Shown here: positions 18,955 to 27,331 of the stretch, in pieces
How the letters are laid out: every line of letters begins with the position of its first letter
How positions within the stretch are numbered: the first letter of the stretch is position 1
Origin: a virus
Reading direction: 5' to 3' (one strand)
Virus record (IMG/VR): IMGVR_UViG_3300042542_005339
Span: 1 to 35,079 of that record
Length of the DNA stretch: 35,079 nucleotides
Program-made: the position numbers and the translations under genes
Notes under the pieces: model-generated
Databases searched by the model: none
Told to the model about the DNA's origin: nothing
The model's input: the letters and a program-made list of their open reading frames with translations, nothing else

Positions 18955-21590
18955 CAGATCACCTCATCCGCAGCCACGCGAAGCTGCGTGACTTCGATGT
19001 TGAATTCAGGTTGATAGGAACGAAGCTGGCAGCGGAACTGAAAAGCACGCGCCCTGAATTCAGACTGATCCAGGCGCTGCCAGCCGGACCAGGTGGGCGA
19101 ACCCGCGGGGTTATCATCAGTGCGGCGCACTTCAACCCAGGCGTCCGCTTCGCCACCAAACACGCCATCTACGGAAAGCCAGTCATCCACATCCGAAACG
19201 CGCTGGTCGATATTTGTACCGAAGGCTGCCACGCTAGCCAGCAGGTGCGTGCTTAGGCGTATGGGCTTTACTGTGGTCAGGTCTATGCCGCCGGCGAAGG
19301 CATAAGTGCCAGTGGCGCTGATAAGTCCAAGGCCATCAACATCCGCGATAGCATCCACTGACGCCACCGAATCCCACTGCGTGCTACTATCCAGCTTCAG
19401 CACACCAGCCGATGCCAGTACGTTTGTCTTGGCGCCGGTGAAGCCCGCGTCTTCCTGAATGCTGCTGACATTCGCAAAAGGCAGCGCCGTTGCCTGTACT
19501 GACTGGATGGAAGCCGCCGCACCATATACGCCACCCGCATCAACGGCACGGATGAAGTAAGTGCCAGCGCGCAGCGGCACCGGGGCGAAGGTAGCCTCCC
19601 CATTCAATGCAGGGCCCAGGCTGGTGGAACCGGCCCAGGTGGGGCTGCTGACGCTGGGCGTATGGCGAATTTCAAACCTGCCACCTACGCGCACATCAAT
19701 TTCGGGGTGCCGATCCCAACCAAGCCACGCAAAGCCGCCGATCGATTGCAGATTCAGGCCAGTGACCGCACCAGGGGGCTGAGCGGCCAACCCACCTACA
19801 GGAAAGCGCAGATATGCCCATTGCCCTTCCGCCGTTGCCGTGGCAGCGCGCACCCGGAAATCATAGGTGCCGCTTGTCAAATCCAGCACCTGCGCCGGGG
19901 GGGCCAAAGCGCCCGGGACAGACTGCCAATCAGTGCCGCCTTCGGGCGCATATTGCACCTGGTATTCGCGGATGAAAGGATTTTCTGGTGGCAGAAAATC
20001 CAGCGCAACAGCAGTTCGCACGCCGGCACCATCGCGCGTGACGTAAAGGCTTTCAGTGGCCGCAAGGCCTTTGGGCGCAGGCACATTGAACGGGCTGATC
20101 AGCGTGGTGTCCGCCACTTCAGGCGTATTCGCGGCAGCGTCCCAGGCCCAAGCATAGGATGCTGCCTGTTCTTCCTGCATGATCAGGCTGATCAAGCCGC
20201 TTTCCGGGCTGAAGGACCAAGACATGATGCGAAAGGGCTTGGCCACCCAGCCCAGATCGGGGATGGTCAGTGCCACCACCTGCCAGACAGTCAGGTCAAG
20301 GCTGGCATAGCGAAAGCTGCCCTTGAACATGATGGATTGACGTGCCCGCAGCAGAAGCTGCTTCGCGATACGCTGCGCGCGCGTGGCGTCCAGCACGAAG
20401 GGCAGATCAATCTCCCGCCAGATTTCTTCGCCATCTTCCGTGATCAGCGCCGCCGCTTGCTGGGGCGGGAATTCGGAAGACTGCCAGTAGCGCCCGGGGT
20501 CAATGAAATTCCCGCGCACGGAATTGAACAGGTCGCGCCGCGGGGGCTTGGTGGTGACTTCGAAATCACCAGCCATGTCAGAAGGCGTCAGCGTGATGGC
20601 CGGCGCGTTATAGGCCCCGCCATAAATGCGATATTTGCCCGCCACATAAACCAGAGCGCCGCCGCCGGGCGCCAGCATTTTTTCGATGATGTCGATCGGC
20701 GCTTCATCAAGCGTGAAGCTACCATCCAGCGTGTAGCGCTTTTGCGTTTCCGTGCCGGCCTGGTTCAGCGGGACCGCTTCATCGGCAAGGTTGGCCGCAG
20801 CGATGAAGCTTGGCAGGTCAATTTCATCATCCGTCGCGGCCAGGCCGTATTCGGCTTTCAGATAGTCCAGAATGCAAAGCGCCCAATTATTCGCGTAAGC
20901 CGTGGTGCTGGTGCGCGGGTCCAGGATGGCGCTTTTGCCGGTGACCTCAGCGCTGATGTTGGGAATGCCGTAGGGGAACAGATCGGCATTAAAGCGCATG
21001 CGCAAATAGATATAGGTTACGCCCGTCAGTCTATCGGCGGCGGCCCAGCCATCAGGGCTATTGGCCACCAGGTCAGCATCGGCGCTGGTCTGCGTGCCAA
21101 GGTAGCGCCTGACATACACGCTGTTGGTGAAGCGCCCCCCAACCACCAAGCCATTCCCGTCAATCTCCGCGGCCGCGATGCGCGTTTCACCAAGCCAGAC
21201 AGCATCAATGCTTTGGCAGGCATGATCCGCCAGCGGGATCACCAGCAGTATCCATTCCTTCTGTTCGCCATAGGAAGCTGCGTAGATCAGCGGGCCGGAT
21301 ACGCGGGCGCGGCCATAGATCATGCGGCGGGCTTCCGCACTACCACGCACTAGGCGCTTGGCGTCCTGCGCTTCTGCCGCAGTACCGCCCGCATCCCGAG
21401 ACTTCGGCTTCCCCGTAATGCTTTGCACAAGCTGCGCACCAGCATAAGCGACAACCGCGCCGGCCAAAGCGCCAATCATGGTGGCGCCGACGATTCCAAT
21501 CGTTATGCCAGCGACAACAGCGCCCGTCACTGCGGCAGTCACACCAGCGGTCGCAACCGCCGCGACAACCGCAACCACCACCATCGGCAT
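18954..21590 (-). CDS. Tail tip / host-specificity protein J homolog
   Basis: An 878-aa protein. Residues 1-58 are hydrophobic and Gly/Ala-rich (VVVAVVAAVATAGVTAAVTGAVVAG), as in many J-like hub proteins, probably membrane-interacting. Residues about 80-500 form the hub region (RLVRGSAEARRMIYGRARVSGPLIYA, then DEAPIDIIEKMLAPGGGALVYVAGKYRIYGG). From about 510 to 730 there are fibronectin-type III-like repeats (APKGLAATESLYV, GAVTGLNLQSIGGFAWLGWDR). The C-terminal 140 residues are beta-rich. In lambda, J forms the tail-tip complex and central fibre that contacts the receptor; here the order NlpC-like gene, then J, matches lambda K-J. Confidence 0.85.
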   Translation of the reverse strand: MPMVVVAVVAAVATAGVTAAVTGAVVAGITIGIVGATMIGALAGAVVAYAGAQLVQSITGKPKSRDAGGTAAEAQDAKRLVRGSAEARRMIYGRARVSGPLIYAASYGEQKEWILLVIPLADHACQSIDAVWLGETRIAAAEIDGNGLVVGGRFTNSVYVRRYLGTQTSADADLVANSPDGWAAADRLTGVTYIYLRMRFNADLFPYGIPNISAEVTGKSAILDPRTSTTAYANNWALCILDYLKAEYGLAATDDEIDLPSFIAAANLADEAVPLNQAGTETQKRYTLDGSFTLDEAPIDIIEKMLAPGGGALVYVAGKYRIYGGAYNAPAITLTPSDMAGDFEVTTKPPRRDLFNSVRGNFIDPGRYWQSSEFPPQQAAALITEDGEEIWREIDLPFVLDATRAQRIAKQLLLRARQSIMFKGSFRYASLDLTVWQVVALTIPDLGWVAKPFRIMSWSFSPESGLISLIMQEEQAASYAWAWDAAANTPEVADTTLISPFNVPAPKGLAATESLYVTRDGAGVRTAVALDFLPPENPFIREYQVQYAPEGGTDWQSVPGALAPPAQVLDLTSGTYDFRVRAATATAEGQWAYLRFPVGGLAAQPPGAVTGLNLQSIGGFAWLGWDRHPEIDVRVGGRFEIRHTPSVSSPTWAGSTSLGPALNGEATFAPVPLRAGTYFIRAVDAGGVYGAAASIQSVQATALPFANVSSIQEDAGFTGAKTNVLASAGVLKLDSSTQWDSVASVDAIADVDGLGLISATGTYAFAGGIDLTTVKPIRLSTHLLASVAAFGTNIDQRVSDVDDWLSVDGVFGGEADAWVEVRRTDDNPAGSPTWSGWQRLDQSEFRARAFQFRCQLRSYQPEFNIEVTQLRVAADEVI

Positions 21591-21593
21591 GGC

Positions 21594-22013
21594 CTAAACC
21601 CCCCAAGCCAGGGTAGCGCGGCGCAGCGGCACGAAGGCCAGGCCGCGCGCGCCAGGGGCTGCGATGTGCGGGCCAGTCACCACACCGCACACCAACTGAT
21701 TCTCAAGCCCGATCAGCGCCACATCGCCGCGCTGCGCGCCGGCCGGCGGCACTTCCTGCGCACCGAAGGCTGCCATCACGCGCGGCAGGAAGGCAGTGAT
21801 GCCACCTTCGCCCATCAGCGCTTCCGCCTGCGCTTCAGTCACGTAGCGGCCACGGTAATCCGCCAGAAAGTCCCGTCCGGTCATGGCCAGCACCGCATCA
21901 GCCGCCAGCACGCAACAATCATTCACAGCCCAATCGAAAGGGATATCGCGCCGCGCTTCAATGAAGGCAGCCAGCCTTTCCGGCCAATCGGGCAAGCGGG
22001 TGGTGCGGATCAT
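21594..22013 (-). CDS. NlpC/P60-like tail-tip peptidase (DUF6950-like)
   Basis: A 139-aa protein. FDWAVNDCCVLAADAVLAMTGRDFLADYRGRYVT (about 25-58) contains the NDC motif with a likely catalytic Cys, and QRGDVALIGLENQLVCGVVTGPHIAAPGARGLAFVPL the second half of a papain-like NlpC fold with a candidate His. It matches proteins annotated as DUF6950 / gpK-like in phages: tail-tip factors thought to cleave peptidoglycan peptides during DNA entry. It overlaps the upstream gene by ATGA and lies next to the J-like gene. Confidence 0.8.
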   Translation of the reverse strand: MIRTTRLPDWPERLAAFIEARRDIPFDWAVNDCCVLAADAVLAMTGRDFLADYRGRYVTEAQAEALMGEGGITAFLPRVMAAFGAQEVPPAGAQRGDVALIGLENQLVCGVVTGPHIAAPGARGLAFVPLRRATLAWGV

Positions 22014-22582
22014 CCCGTGAAGCTCCGCGCGGGCCAGATGATTTCTTTTTCCGTGGTGGCGGACAGAAACCGAAAGCTACCATCGGCGGGATTGCGCCGG
22101 CGCTGTTCATCATCTGTGAAGCGCTGAATGCGGGGGCGGTCCCAATCCGCCAGCCGGTTTTCCAGCCGGCAGGTCACACTGGCCTGGGCGCCAAGGGAAA
22201 TATCAAGCTGGTCCATCCGGCCCCGAAACACCACCAAAGGCGTGCCGATCACTTGGAAGGTGGCGGGGTCAAGCTGCACTTCCCAAACCGTGCCCTTGCG
22301 GCCCTGATAGGCTTGGCCCAGCGCATAGGCCACCGCATCACGCGGCACGCCGGAAAGCTTCACCACAAGGCCATAGGCGCGCAATTCCGCGCTTTCTTCC
22401 GCGACGCTAATGCTGCCAAGCTGGCCCACGCCCAGGAATTCGGCGCCGCCAATCGTTATGCTGTCATGCCCGCCATGAAAGCGCGCGAAGCCATCCGGGA
22501 AATCCAATTCAACCGCCACAGTGCGCGCCACATGCTCAGCCGCCGCGGCGGCCTGCTGGGCGCCCGAAAGCCCGCGGGTCAT
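22010..22582 (-). CDS. Tail tip/baseplate protein (gpL/DUF2163-type), 190 aa
   Basis: The sequence starts MTRGLSGAQQAAAAAEHVAR, then beta-rich TVAVELDFPDGFARFHGGHDSITIGGAEFLGVGQLGSISVAEES. The middle GVPRDAVAYALGQAYQGRKGTVWEVQLDP resembles minor tail proteins that close the tail tip, with a LENRLADWDRPRIQRFTDDEQRRR tail frequent in such proteins. It is coupled to its neighbours on both sides (ATGA). By order (tape measure, this pair, NlpC, J) it corresponds to lambda gpM/gpL-region proteins. Family name is tentative. Confidence 0.7.
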   Translation of the reverse strand: MTRGLSGAQQAAAAAEHVARTVAVELDFPDGFARFHGGHDSITIGGAEFLGVGQLGSISVAEESAELRAYGLVVKLSGVPRDAVAYALGQAYQGRKGTVWEVQLDPATFQVIGTPLVVFRGRMDQLDISLGAQASVTCRLENRLADWDRPRIQRFTDDEQRRRNPADGSFRFLSATTEKEIIWPARSFTG

Positions 22583-23193
22583 ACCAAGGCCTCCCGCATG
22601 GTGATGGTCACCTGGCCAAAGCTGGGCGGGCGGATATTCAGGCCGGGCGCTTCATCCTGTGGCAGCATGAAAGCGCCGATGGGTGCAGCGATTTCCACCG
22701 CTGCGCCATTGCTGCCCGCGCGACGAATGGGCGGGCTGATCGTGAGCGCCGCAACGCCAGAAGGATTGGCCGAGGCATCCGCCACCACCTGGTGCAGGCG
22801 CTGCCTGCCGCCCAAATCCACATAGGAAAGCCAATCACCTGCGCGCATAGCCTGGGCATTCGCAGTCCAGCCGCTGGTGGAAAGCACTTCGCCGGATTGC
22901 CCGGCGCCGTTGATTACCGGCACACCGCCACCCGTAGCGCGGCGGGGCGACCAGATGGGCCCATAGGTAAAACGCCCGGCCCGGCCACGCAGCCGCGCCA
23001 GAAAGGCCGATAACTCGCGCCGATCATCCGGCGAAAGGGTTTGCCAGGTGACTGTGAATTCCCAGCGCGCGCCCGGCATTTCCAGCGTTTGCATGGTGCC
23101 ATCGAAGGGGCTTTCATGCGTCTGCGTCAGGCCGATCAGCTTTTCAGCCGCTTCAGATGGGCGGCGGATGGTGGGGAAGGTCAGCACAGGCAT
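22579..23193 (-). CDS. Distal tail protein, 204 aa
   Basis: Begins MPVLTFPTIRRPSEAAEKLI, with SPFDGTMQTLEMPGARWEFTVTWQTLSPDDRRELSAFLARLRG. This N-terminal block is typical of tail proteins that follow the tape measure gene (distal-tail/minor tail beta-barrel proteins). The C-terminal half is beta-rich and ends NIRPPSFGQVTITMREALV. It overlaps the tape-measure stop as TGATG. It likely joins tail tube and tip. Equivalent to lambda gpM by position; not proven by sequence here. Confidence 0.7.
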   Translation of the reverse strand: MPVLTFPTIRRPSEAAEKLIGLTQTHESPFDGTMQTLEMPGARWEFTVTWQTLSPDDRRELSAFLARLRGRAGRFTYGPIWSPRRATGGGVPVINGAGQSGEVLSTSGWTANAQAMRAGDWLSYVDLGGRQRLHQVVADASANPSGVAALTISPPIRRAGSNGAAVEIAAPIGAFMLPQDEAPGLNIRPPSFGQVTITMREALV

Positions 23194-25232
23194 CAGCGGC
23201 GCCCCATGACCTTGGCGGCATTACCGCCACGGTTCACCGCATCCAGCATTTCAGCCTGCGCTTGCTTGGTTGCCATCAGCATGGCCGCGCGGATTTTCTG
23301 ATCAACGGCCGGGTCCGCGCCGCGCGCATCAATCGTGATGGTCTGGTTGATCACCACGCCACCCTGCCCGCCACCACCCGCGCGCACGCCAAGCTTGCCA
23401 TCCGCGCCGCGCTGCAAAGGCATGATGGCTTCCGGCCCGGCTTCACCCATCAGGCCCATGCCGCGCGCCATGGGGAACATGGTGGGGGAGGATACAACGC
23501 CGCCATTGGCGAAGGGGATCACGTTGCCGCCCCAGAAGGCGTTGCCATTGGCGGAGGGTAGGAACGGCCCAACCGAAGATGCGGATGAATAGACTGGAAC
23601 GCCTTGTGCGTTACCAGCCGCCGAGAAACTGAAATTGCCCATCAGCGATTTCATGCCACCAGAAACCGCACCAGAAATGGCTTCGCCAGCCGGGCCGGTC
23701 ACCGCCGTGCGCAGGATGATGCGCGCGATGTCCCGTTCCAGGGATTGCAAAACTTCGCCAAATTTCTTGCCATCCAGGATCGCATCTTCAAAGGCACTGC
23801 TGAAGGACATGCCCATCTGCACGCCCATGCGGTCTGTGCGTTCGGTTTGCTTTTCCGCGCGTTCCAATTCATTCGCGAAGCGCTGTGTCGCGCGAGTGAG
23901 TTCTTCCGTGGAAAGAGCGCGCACCCGCACGCCATTGATTTCTACGCCCCGGGCTTCGGCTTCATTCAGGCGTTCTTGCAGCGCCGCCAATTCTTCACGC
24001 TGGCGCTGATAGCGTTCAAACGCGGTTTCATTCGCGCGCAGCAGGGATTGCTGTTCGCGCAGGGTTTCCGCGAAGGGGTCTCGGCTTGCCGCAGCCGCAC
24101 GCGGGGCCGCGCCGCCGCGCGGGGCGGTGACTGTGGTGGCAGGCAAGGCGCCTGCGGTGCCGCCGGGGGGATTAAGGATACGTTCCGCCTGCTGGCGCAG
24201 TTCTTGTTCACGCTGATTGAGCGCGCCCATTTCGCGCTGCAATTCCTCAAGGCGCAGCCTTTCCTGGGAAAGCAGGCTTTCCGGCGTTTCGCCGGTTTGG
24301 CCCTGCGCCGTGCCCACCAACCCCGAACGGATGGAACCACGGCGGCCAGGCGAAATGCCCGTGCTGCCTTGCTGCAGTTGTTCAATGCGGCTTTGCGCCG
24401 CGCTGATCTGCAAATCCAACTGCGCGCGCCGCTCAGCCGTATTCAACCCAAAAATCAGGCGGTTCAAACCATCAATCACGGAAACAATGGCCGGCGCCAC
24501 ATTGGCAACCATATTATTGGCAAAAGCGGAGAAGCTGGCACTCAGCGCAGCTACCTTATCCGCAGCCTCATCGGCTTTTGCAATCAGTTCAGGGCTGGCA
24601 ATGGTGCCGAAGCGAATTGCCTCAGCCGTCATGGCCACCAAACCTTCGCGGCCCTGCGACAGCATCGGGATCAGCTTCTGCCCAATGCGGTCCCCAAACA
24701 TGGAAGTGACCACTGCCGCGCGCTCAGCCGGGCTTTCAACCTCGCGCAGCCTTTCGGCAATATCCACCAGCACGGCTTCAGTCGGGCGCGCTTGGCCTTC
24801 AGTATTGCGGAAAGCAATGCCCAACCGCGCGAAAGCTTGTTCCGCCGCCTGCTCACCCGTTGCAGCATCGGCAATCTTGCGCGTGAGCGCAGCCAGGCCG
24901 CGCTGCAATTCTTCACCGCTGATGCCAGCCTGGGTGGAAGCAAGGCTTAACGCCTGCAGTGCATCCGTGGAAACGCCAAGCTGGTCCGCCAATTCGCCCA
25001 GGCCACCAACCGCATCAATAGCGTTCTTGGTAAAGGCTGTTAGCGCGCCAACCGAAATCCCCGCCAACACCGGCCCAAGCAGCGAAAACGCCCGCTGCGC
25101 CACTTGCGCGCCCTGGGCCAGCTTGCCCATTTCGCGGCTGCCAGCTTCACCCACATCACGCAGGCCCTGCTTGACTTCCAGCGCGCCATCCATACCAAGG
25201 CGGATCGCAACCCTATGCTGTGCTTGCGCCAT
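23193..25232 (-). CDS. Tail tape measure protein
   Basis: I chose ATG 25232 because it has AAGGAGG at 25245-25239; the frame extends to 25325 but those residues lie over the gpT reading frame. The product is 679 aa. Residues about 45-200 contain TMP_2/TMP-like sequence (FSLLGPVLAGISVGALTAFTKNAI, GLGELADQLGVSTDALQAL). A long helical and coiled-coil centre follows (about 280-470, Gln/Arg/Glu-rich), then a C-terminal tail (about 560-679) with GEAGPEAIMPLQRGADGKLGV, the near-universal motif of these proteins. Length predicts a tail of about 100 nm by the usual 0.15 nm per residue rule. Confidence 0.9.
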   Translation of the reverse strand: MAQAQHRVAIRLGMDGALEVKQGLRDVGEAGSREMGKLAQGAQVAQRAFSLLGPVLAGISVGALTAFTKNAIDAVGGLGELADQLGVSTDALQALSLASTQAGISGEELQRGLAALTRKIADAATGEQAAEQAFARLGIAFRNTEGQARPTEAVLVDIAERLREVESPAERAAVVTSMFGDRIGQKLIPMLSQGREGLVAMTAEAIRFGTIASPELIAKADEAADKVAALSASFSAFANNMVANVAPAIVSVIDGLNRLIFGLNTAERRAQLDLQISAAQSRIEQLQQGSTGISPGRRGSIRSGLVGTAQGQTGETPESLLSQERLRLEELQREMGALNQREQELRQQAERILNPPGGTAGALPATTVTAPRGGAAPRAAAASRDPFAETLREQQSLLRANETAFERYQRQREELAALQERLNEAEARGVEINGVRVRALSTEELTRATQRFANELERAEKQTERTDRMGVQMGMSFSSAFEDAILDGKKFGEVLQSLERDIARIILRTAVTGPAGEAISGAVSGGMKSLMGNFSFSAAGNAQGVPVYSSASSVGPFLPSANGNAFWGGNVIPFANGGVVSSPTMFPMARGMGLMGEAGPEAIMPLQRGADGKLGVRAGGGGQGGVVINQTITIDARGADPAVDQKIRAAMLMATKQAQAEMLDAVNRGGNAAKVMGRR

Positions 25233-25916
25233 CGGTTGCCTCCTTCTCATTGCTGGCCTGCGCCATGCCGGTGCGGATCGCGACCAGCATCTGTGCTGCC
25301 GGCCAACCTGAAACACCGCCTTCACGCATCAGCGCCAAGGCGGCAGAAATATCCAAAGAAAGCCCGTTCATATCTGCCTGCACGCAGCCCATGGCGGCAT
25401 GCCAGGCGGTGAAGCCTTCCGCCGATTCTGGCGAATTCGCTTCATAGGGACACTTGTCGCCGCAGCTTTTTTCGAGTGCGGCGCAGCCTTTGCAGTATGC
25501 GGGACCGGCGCCGAAGTGCCATTCGGCGCGGGCCCTTAGCCGTTTCCCTCAGCACTCACTACCTGGATCGGGCGAAGCGCCGCATCCCAAAAGGCGCTGG
25601 CCATGGCTTCAATATCCATCAGCCGTTCCGCCGCATCGCCGGTCAGAGGCAGGGGCGCATCATCCGGGCCAGCCACACCCTGCCATTCCTCAATGGCAAA
25701 ACGCGCCAAGGCCTTCGCCATCAGCACGAAGGCCAGGCCCCGGCTGATGTCGGGGTCCAATTCGCCGCCGGCGGCTTCTGCCGCCTCCCGCCCCAGCCGC
25801 GCGGCGCGGTGCTGCGCGGCGGAGACAATAGCCGTGGTGACGGGCTTGATCCGCACCCGCACACCATGCGGCAGATCAGCCCAGAAGGGTTCAACCGGCA
25901 GGTCCAGTTTAAGCAT
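25213..25916 (-). CDS. gpG-T-like tail chaperone made by -1 frameshift
   Basis: The frameshift product of the 25536-25916 gene, 234 aa: 125 residues in the gpG frame, then 109 residues in the -1 frame down to TAG at 25215-25213. The -1 frame has no good start of its own and runs from a stop just before the slip site to 20 nt inside the tape-measure gene. The extension holds four clustered cysteines (AYCKGC, KSCGDKC; spacing C-x2-C-x6-C-x3-C), a helical centre (LSLDISAALALMREGG) and a Trp/Pro turn (GWPAAQMLV). In lambda, gpG and gpGT chaperone tail assembly, with T recruiting the tail tube protein. Gene order here is the same. Confidence 0.85.
25501..25548 (-). promoter_or_regulatory. Programmed -1 ribosomal frameshift signal
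   Basis: The heptamer GGGAAAC (minus strand 25548-25542) sits in the required phase G-GGA-AAC, three codons before the zero-frame TAA. After a 6-nt spacer a stem-loop follows: GGGCC at 25535-25531 can pair with GGTCCC at 25506-25501 (one bulged T), and above a C-C mismatch GCGCCGAA at 25529-25522 pairs perfectly with TTCGGCGC at 25515-25508 around a 6-nt loop. Slippery site, spacer and structure all match known -1 signals, and slipping places the ribosome in the open T frame. Confidence 0.85.
25536..25916 (-). CDS. Tail assembly chaperone gpG-like, 126 aa
   Basis: The zero-frame product, stop TAA at 25538-25536. It begins MLKLDLPVEPFWADLPHGVR and is largely helical (AAQHRAARLGREAAEAAGG, ISRGLAFVLMAKALARFAIEEW), ending ALRPIQVVSAEGNG. 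Position between tail tube and tape measure defines it as the lambda gpG equivalent. It starts inside the tail tube gene (8-nt overlap). The normal termination product should be in excess over the frameshifted form, as in lambda. Confidence 0.8.
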   Translation of the reverse strand: MLKLDLPVEPFWADLPHGVRVRIKPVTTAIVSAAQHRAARLGREAAEAAGGELDPDISRGLAFVLMAKALARFAIEEWQGVAGPDDAPLPLTGDAAERLMDIEAMASAFWDAALRPIQVVSAEGNG

Positions 25917-26865
25917 AGACAGTGCCGGCCTGGTTGTTGCGCAGCACCACCGTCATGGCGCGGGTAGCCGTGGCGTTGAAGGCCGCACGGAAGTCAAACG
26001 TGGCTTCCACCCCAGATGGGCCGGTGATCGGCGTCTTGGCCAGCGACAAATACGCTTCATGCACGGTGAAGGTTAGGCTGGTGTTTGCGTCAATCGTGTA
26101 GGCGAAGGCGAATTCAGCGCTTGCGCCGGTATCGGCTTGCGTCAGCAGCGTGGTACTTTCAAAGCGCGTGGTGACCTGGCCGGTAATAAGCGAAACGCCG
26201 GGGTCAATACCTTCCAGCTTGCGATCCGCGCGAATGGTGCGGACCATTTCCATGTTGTTGTTAAAATTCAGCCGCGCGCCAGTCACCTGCGCCAGGGCCG
26301 AACCACCCCGGCTGATGCTGCCCTGGTGCTTGCTGAAGCGCGTATAGGCCGCGCTGGTCGGCGTGCCGGCGGCAGTGGTTACCGCGCGGCTGCTGCCCTG
26401 TGCCATCAAGCCAATAGTCGCCTGGGCCGCGCCGGTTGGGCTGAAATCAATATCCAGGCTGCCCGCGCGCGCGCCCACGCAGACTTCGAAGGAAGGCACA
26501 TCAGGATGCGCAATTTCGATAGCCTGCGAAGGCAGCGTGGCCGCACCGGAAGCAAAGGTGTGAATGAAGTTCGGGTTGCTGCCCGTGGTGACCGGCGCGC
26601 CAAACAGCATGCGCAGCCAGTGACCGATATTGATCACGTCAATCGGCACCACGGCATTGCCTTGCACCGTGATAATGTCCTGGAAGGGCGCGGCTGCGTC
26701 GCGGTTATTGCCCGCCGCCAGCACGTCAGACTGGATCAGGGGCTGTTCCGCGCTCAGGTCAATAGACATGAACGGCATGCGCAGCCAGTTGCCACCAGGC
26801 GCGGTGCCAAAGGTGGTTTCCTTGATCATGTTAATGCGCCCATTGGCGCCAATGGCACGCGGCAT
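25909..26865 (-). CDS. Tail tube protein
   Basis: A 318-aa beta-rich protein. The opening GRINMIKETTFGTAPGGNWLRMPF and the middle ...WLRMLFGAPVTTGSNPNFIHTFASGA... match the phage tail-tube family (Phage_tube_2). It polymerises as stacked rings around the tape measure. The size is larger than lambda gpV's core but usual for this family. Its neighbours are the tail terminator (upstream) and gpG (overlapping 8 nt). The rest (about 160-318) repeats beta-strand/loop sequence with FESTTLLTQAD and SLTFTVHEAYLS segments. Confidence 0.85.
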   Translation of the reverse strand: MPRAIGANGRINMIKETTFGTAPGGNWLRMPFMSIDLSAEQPLIQSDVLAAGNNRDAAAPFQDIITVQGNAVVPIDVINIGHWLRMLFGAPVTTGSNPNFIHTFASGAATLPSQAIEIAHPDVPSFEVCVGARAGSLDIDFSPTGAAQATIGLMAQGSSRAVTTAAGTPTSAAYTRFSKHQGSISRGGSALAQVTGARLNFNNNMEMVRTIRADRKLEGIDPGVSLITGQVTTRFESTTLLTQADTGASAEFAFAYTIDANTSLTFTVHEAYLSLAKTPITGPSGVEATFDFRAAFNATATRAMTVVLRNNQAGTVYA

Positions 26866-26881
26866 GGCAGTATCCTTCCGG

Positions 26882-27331
26882 TCAGGAAAGCGGCGTTTCG
26901 GCCGCGGTGAATTGCAGGGTTACGGAAAAGCGCGCGGCACGGAGCGCGGCGGCGCCTTCAAATTCAATGTCTTCCAGATCGGCGGTGCCGACCTCAGCAA
27001 ACTCCACCGCACCGCCCAGCGTGCGATTTGCGGACACGCCAGCGGACAAAGCCACCAGCAAAGCATCAATCGCCGCAGCGCGGGCGGCGGCGGTATTGCC
27101 GGCCACAACCACTTCCACTTCGGCGGCATGTTCGATGTGGTAGCGCAGCGGTGACATGATGGCTTCAGAAGTCACCACTTCCCCATCCCGCACCACCACC
27201 AGGCCGCCAGCGGGCAAGCTTTGCGGGTAGGGTTCATTCCGCAGCACAACAGGCTTCGGCGCGGGCCGCGCGGCGGCGGATGCGGTAATCTGCGCCACCA
27301 GCGCGGCGATGGCCGTTTCACGTGCGGACAT
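26882..27331 (-). CDS. Tail terminator / completion protein (gpU-like)
   Basis: ATG 27331 (MSARETAIAALVAQITASAA) is chosen as the start; a further-upstream ATG at 27364 would lie in the upstream gene. The protein has 149 aa, with LRNEPYPQSLPAGGLVVVRDGEVV, a helical IEHAAEVEVVVAGNTAAARAAAIDALL segment and a RTLGGAVEFAEVGTADLEDI stretch near the end. The pattern fits gpU-like tail completion proteins between head-tail connectors and the tube. These cap the tail for joining to the head. It overlaps the preceding gene by 14 nt. Confidence 0.7.
   Translation of the reverse strand: MSARETAIAALVAQITASAAARPAPKPVVLRNEPYPQSLPAGGLVVVRDGEVVTSEAIMSPLRYHIEHAAEVEVVVAGNTAAARAAAIDALLVALSAGVSANRTLGGAVEFAEVGTADLEDIEFEGAAALRAARFSVTLQFTAAETPLS

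Noticed and set aside
19662-21353. A 563-codon plus-strand frame opposite the J-like gene
   Set aside because: Antisense shadow; no ribosome binding site or motif, and the minus-strand J-like protein has clear homology features.
23604-24950. Long plus-strand frames opposite the tape measure gene
   Set aside because: Composition (Arg/Phe/Ala/Gln-rich) and lack of domains show a shadow of the helical tape-measure sequence.
25232-25325. Tape measure start at the more upstream ATG (25325)
   Set aside because: The extra 31 residues (Arg/Trp/Pro-rich) overlap the gpT frame; the ATG at 25232 has an AAGGAGG site at correct distance.
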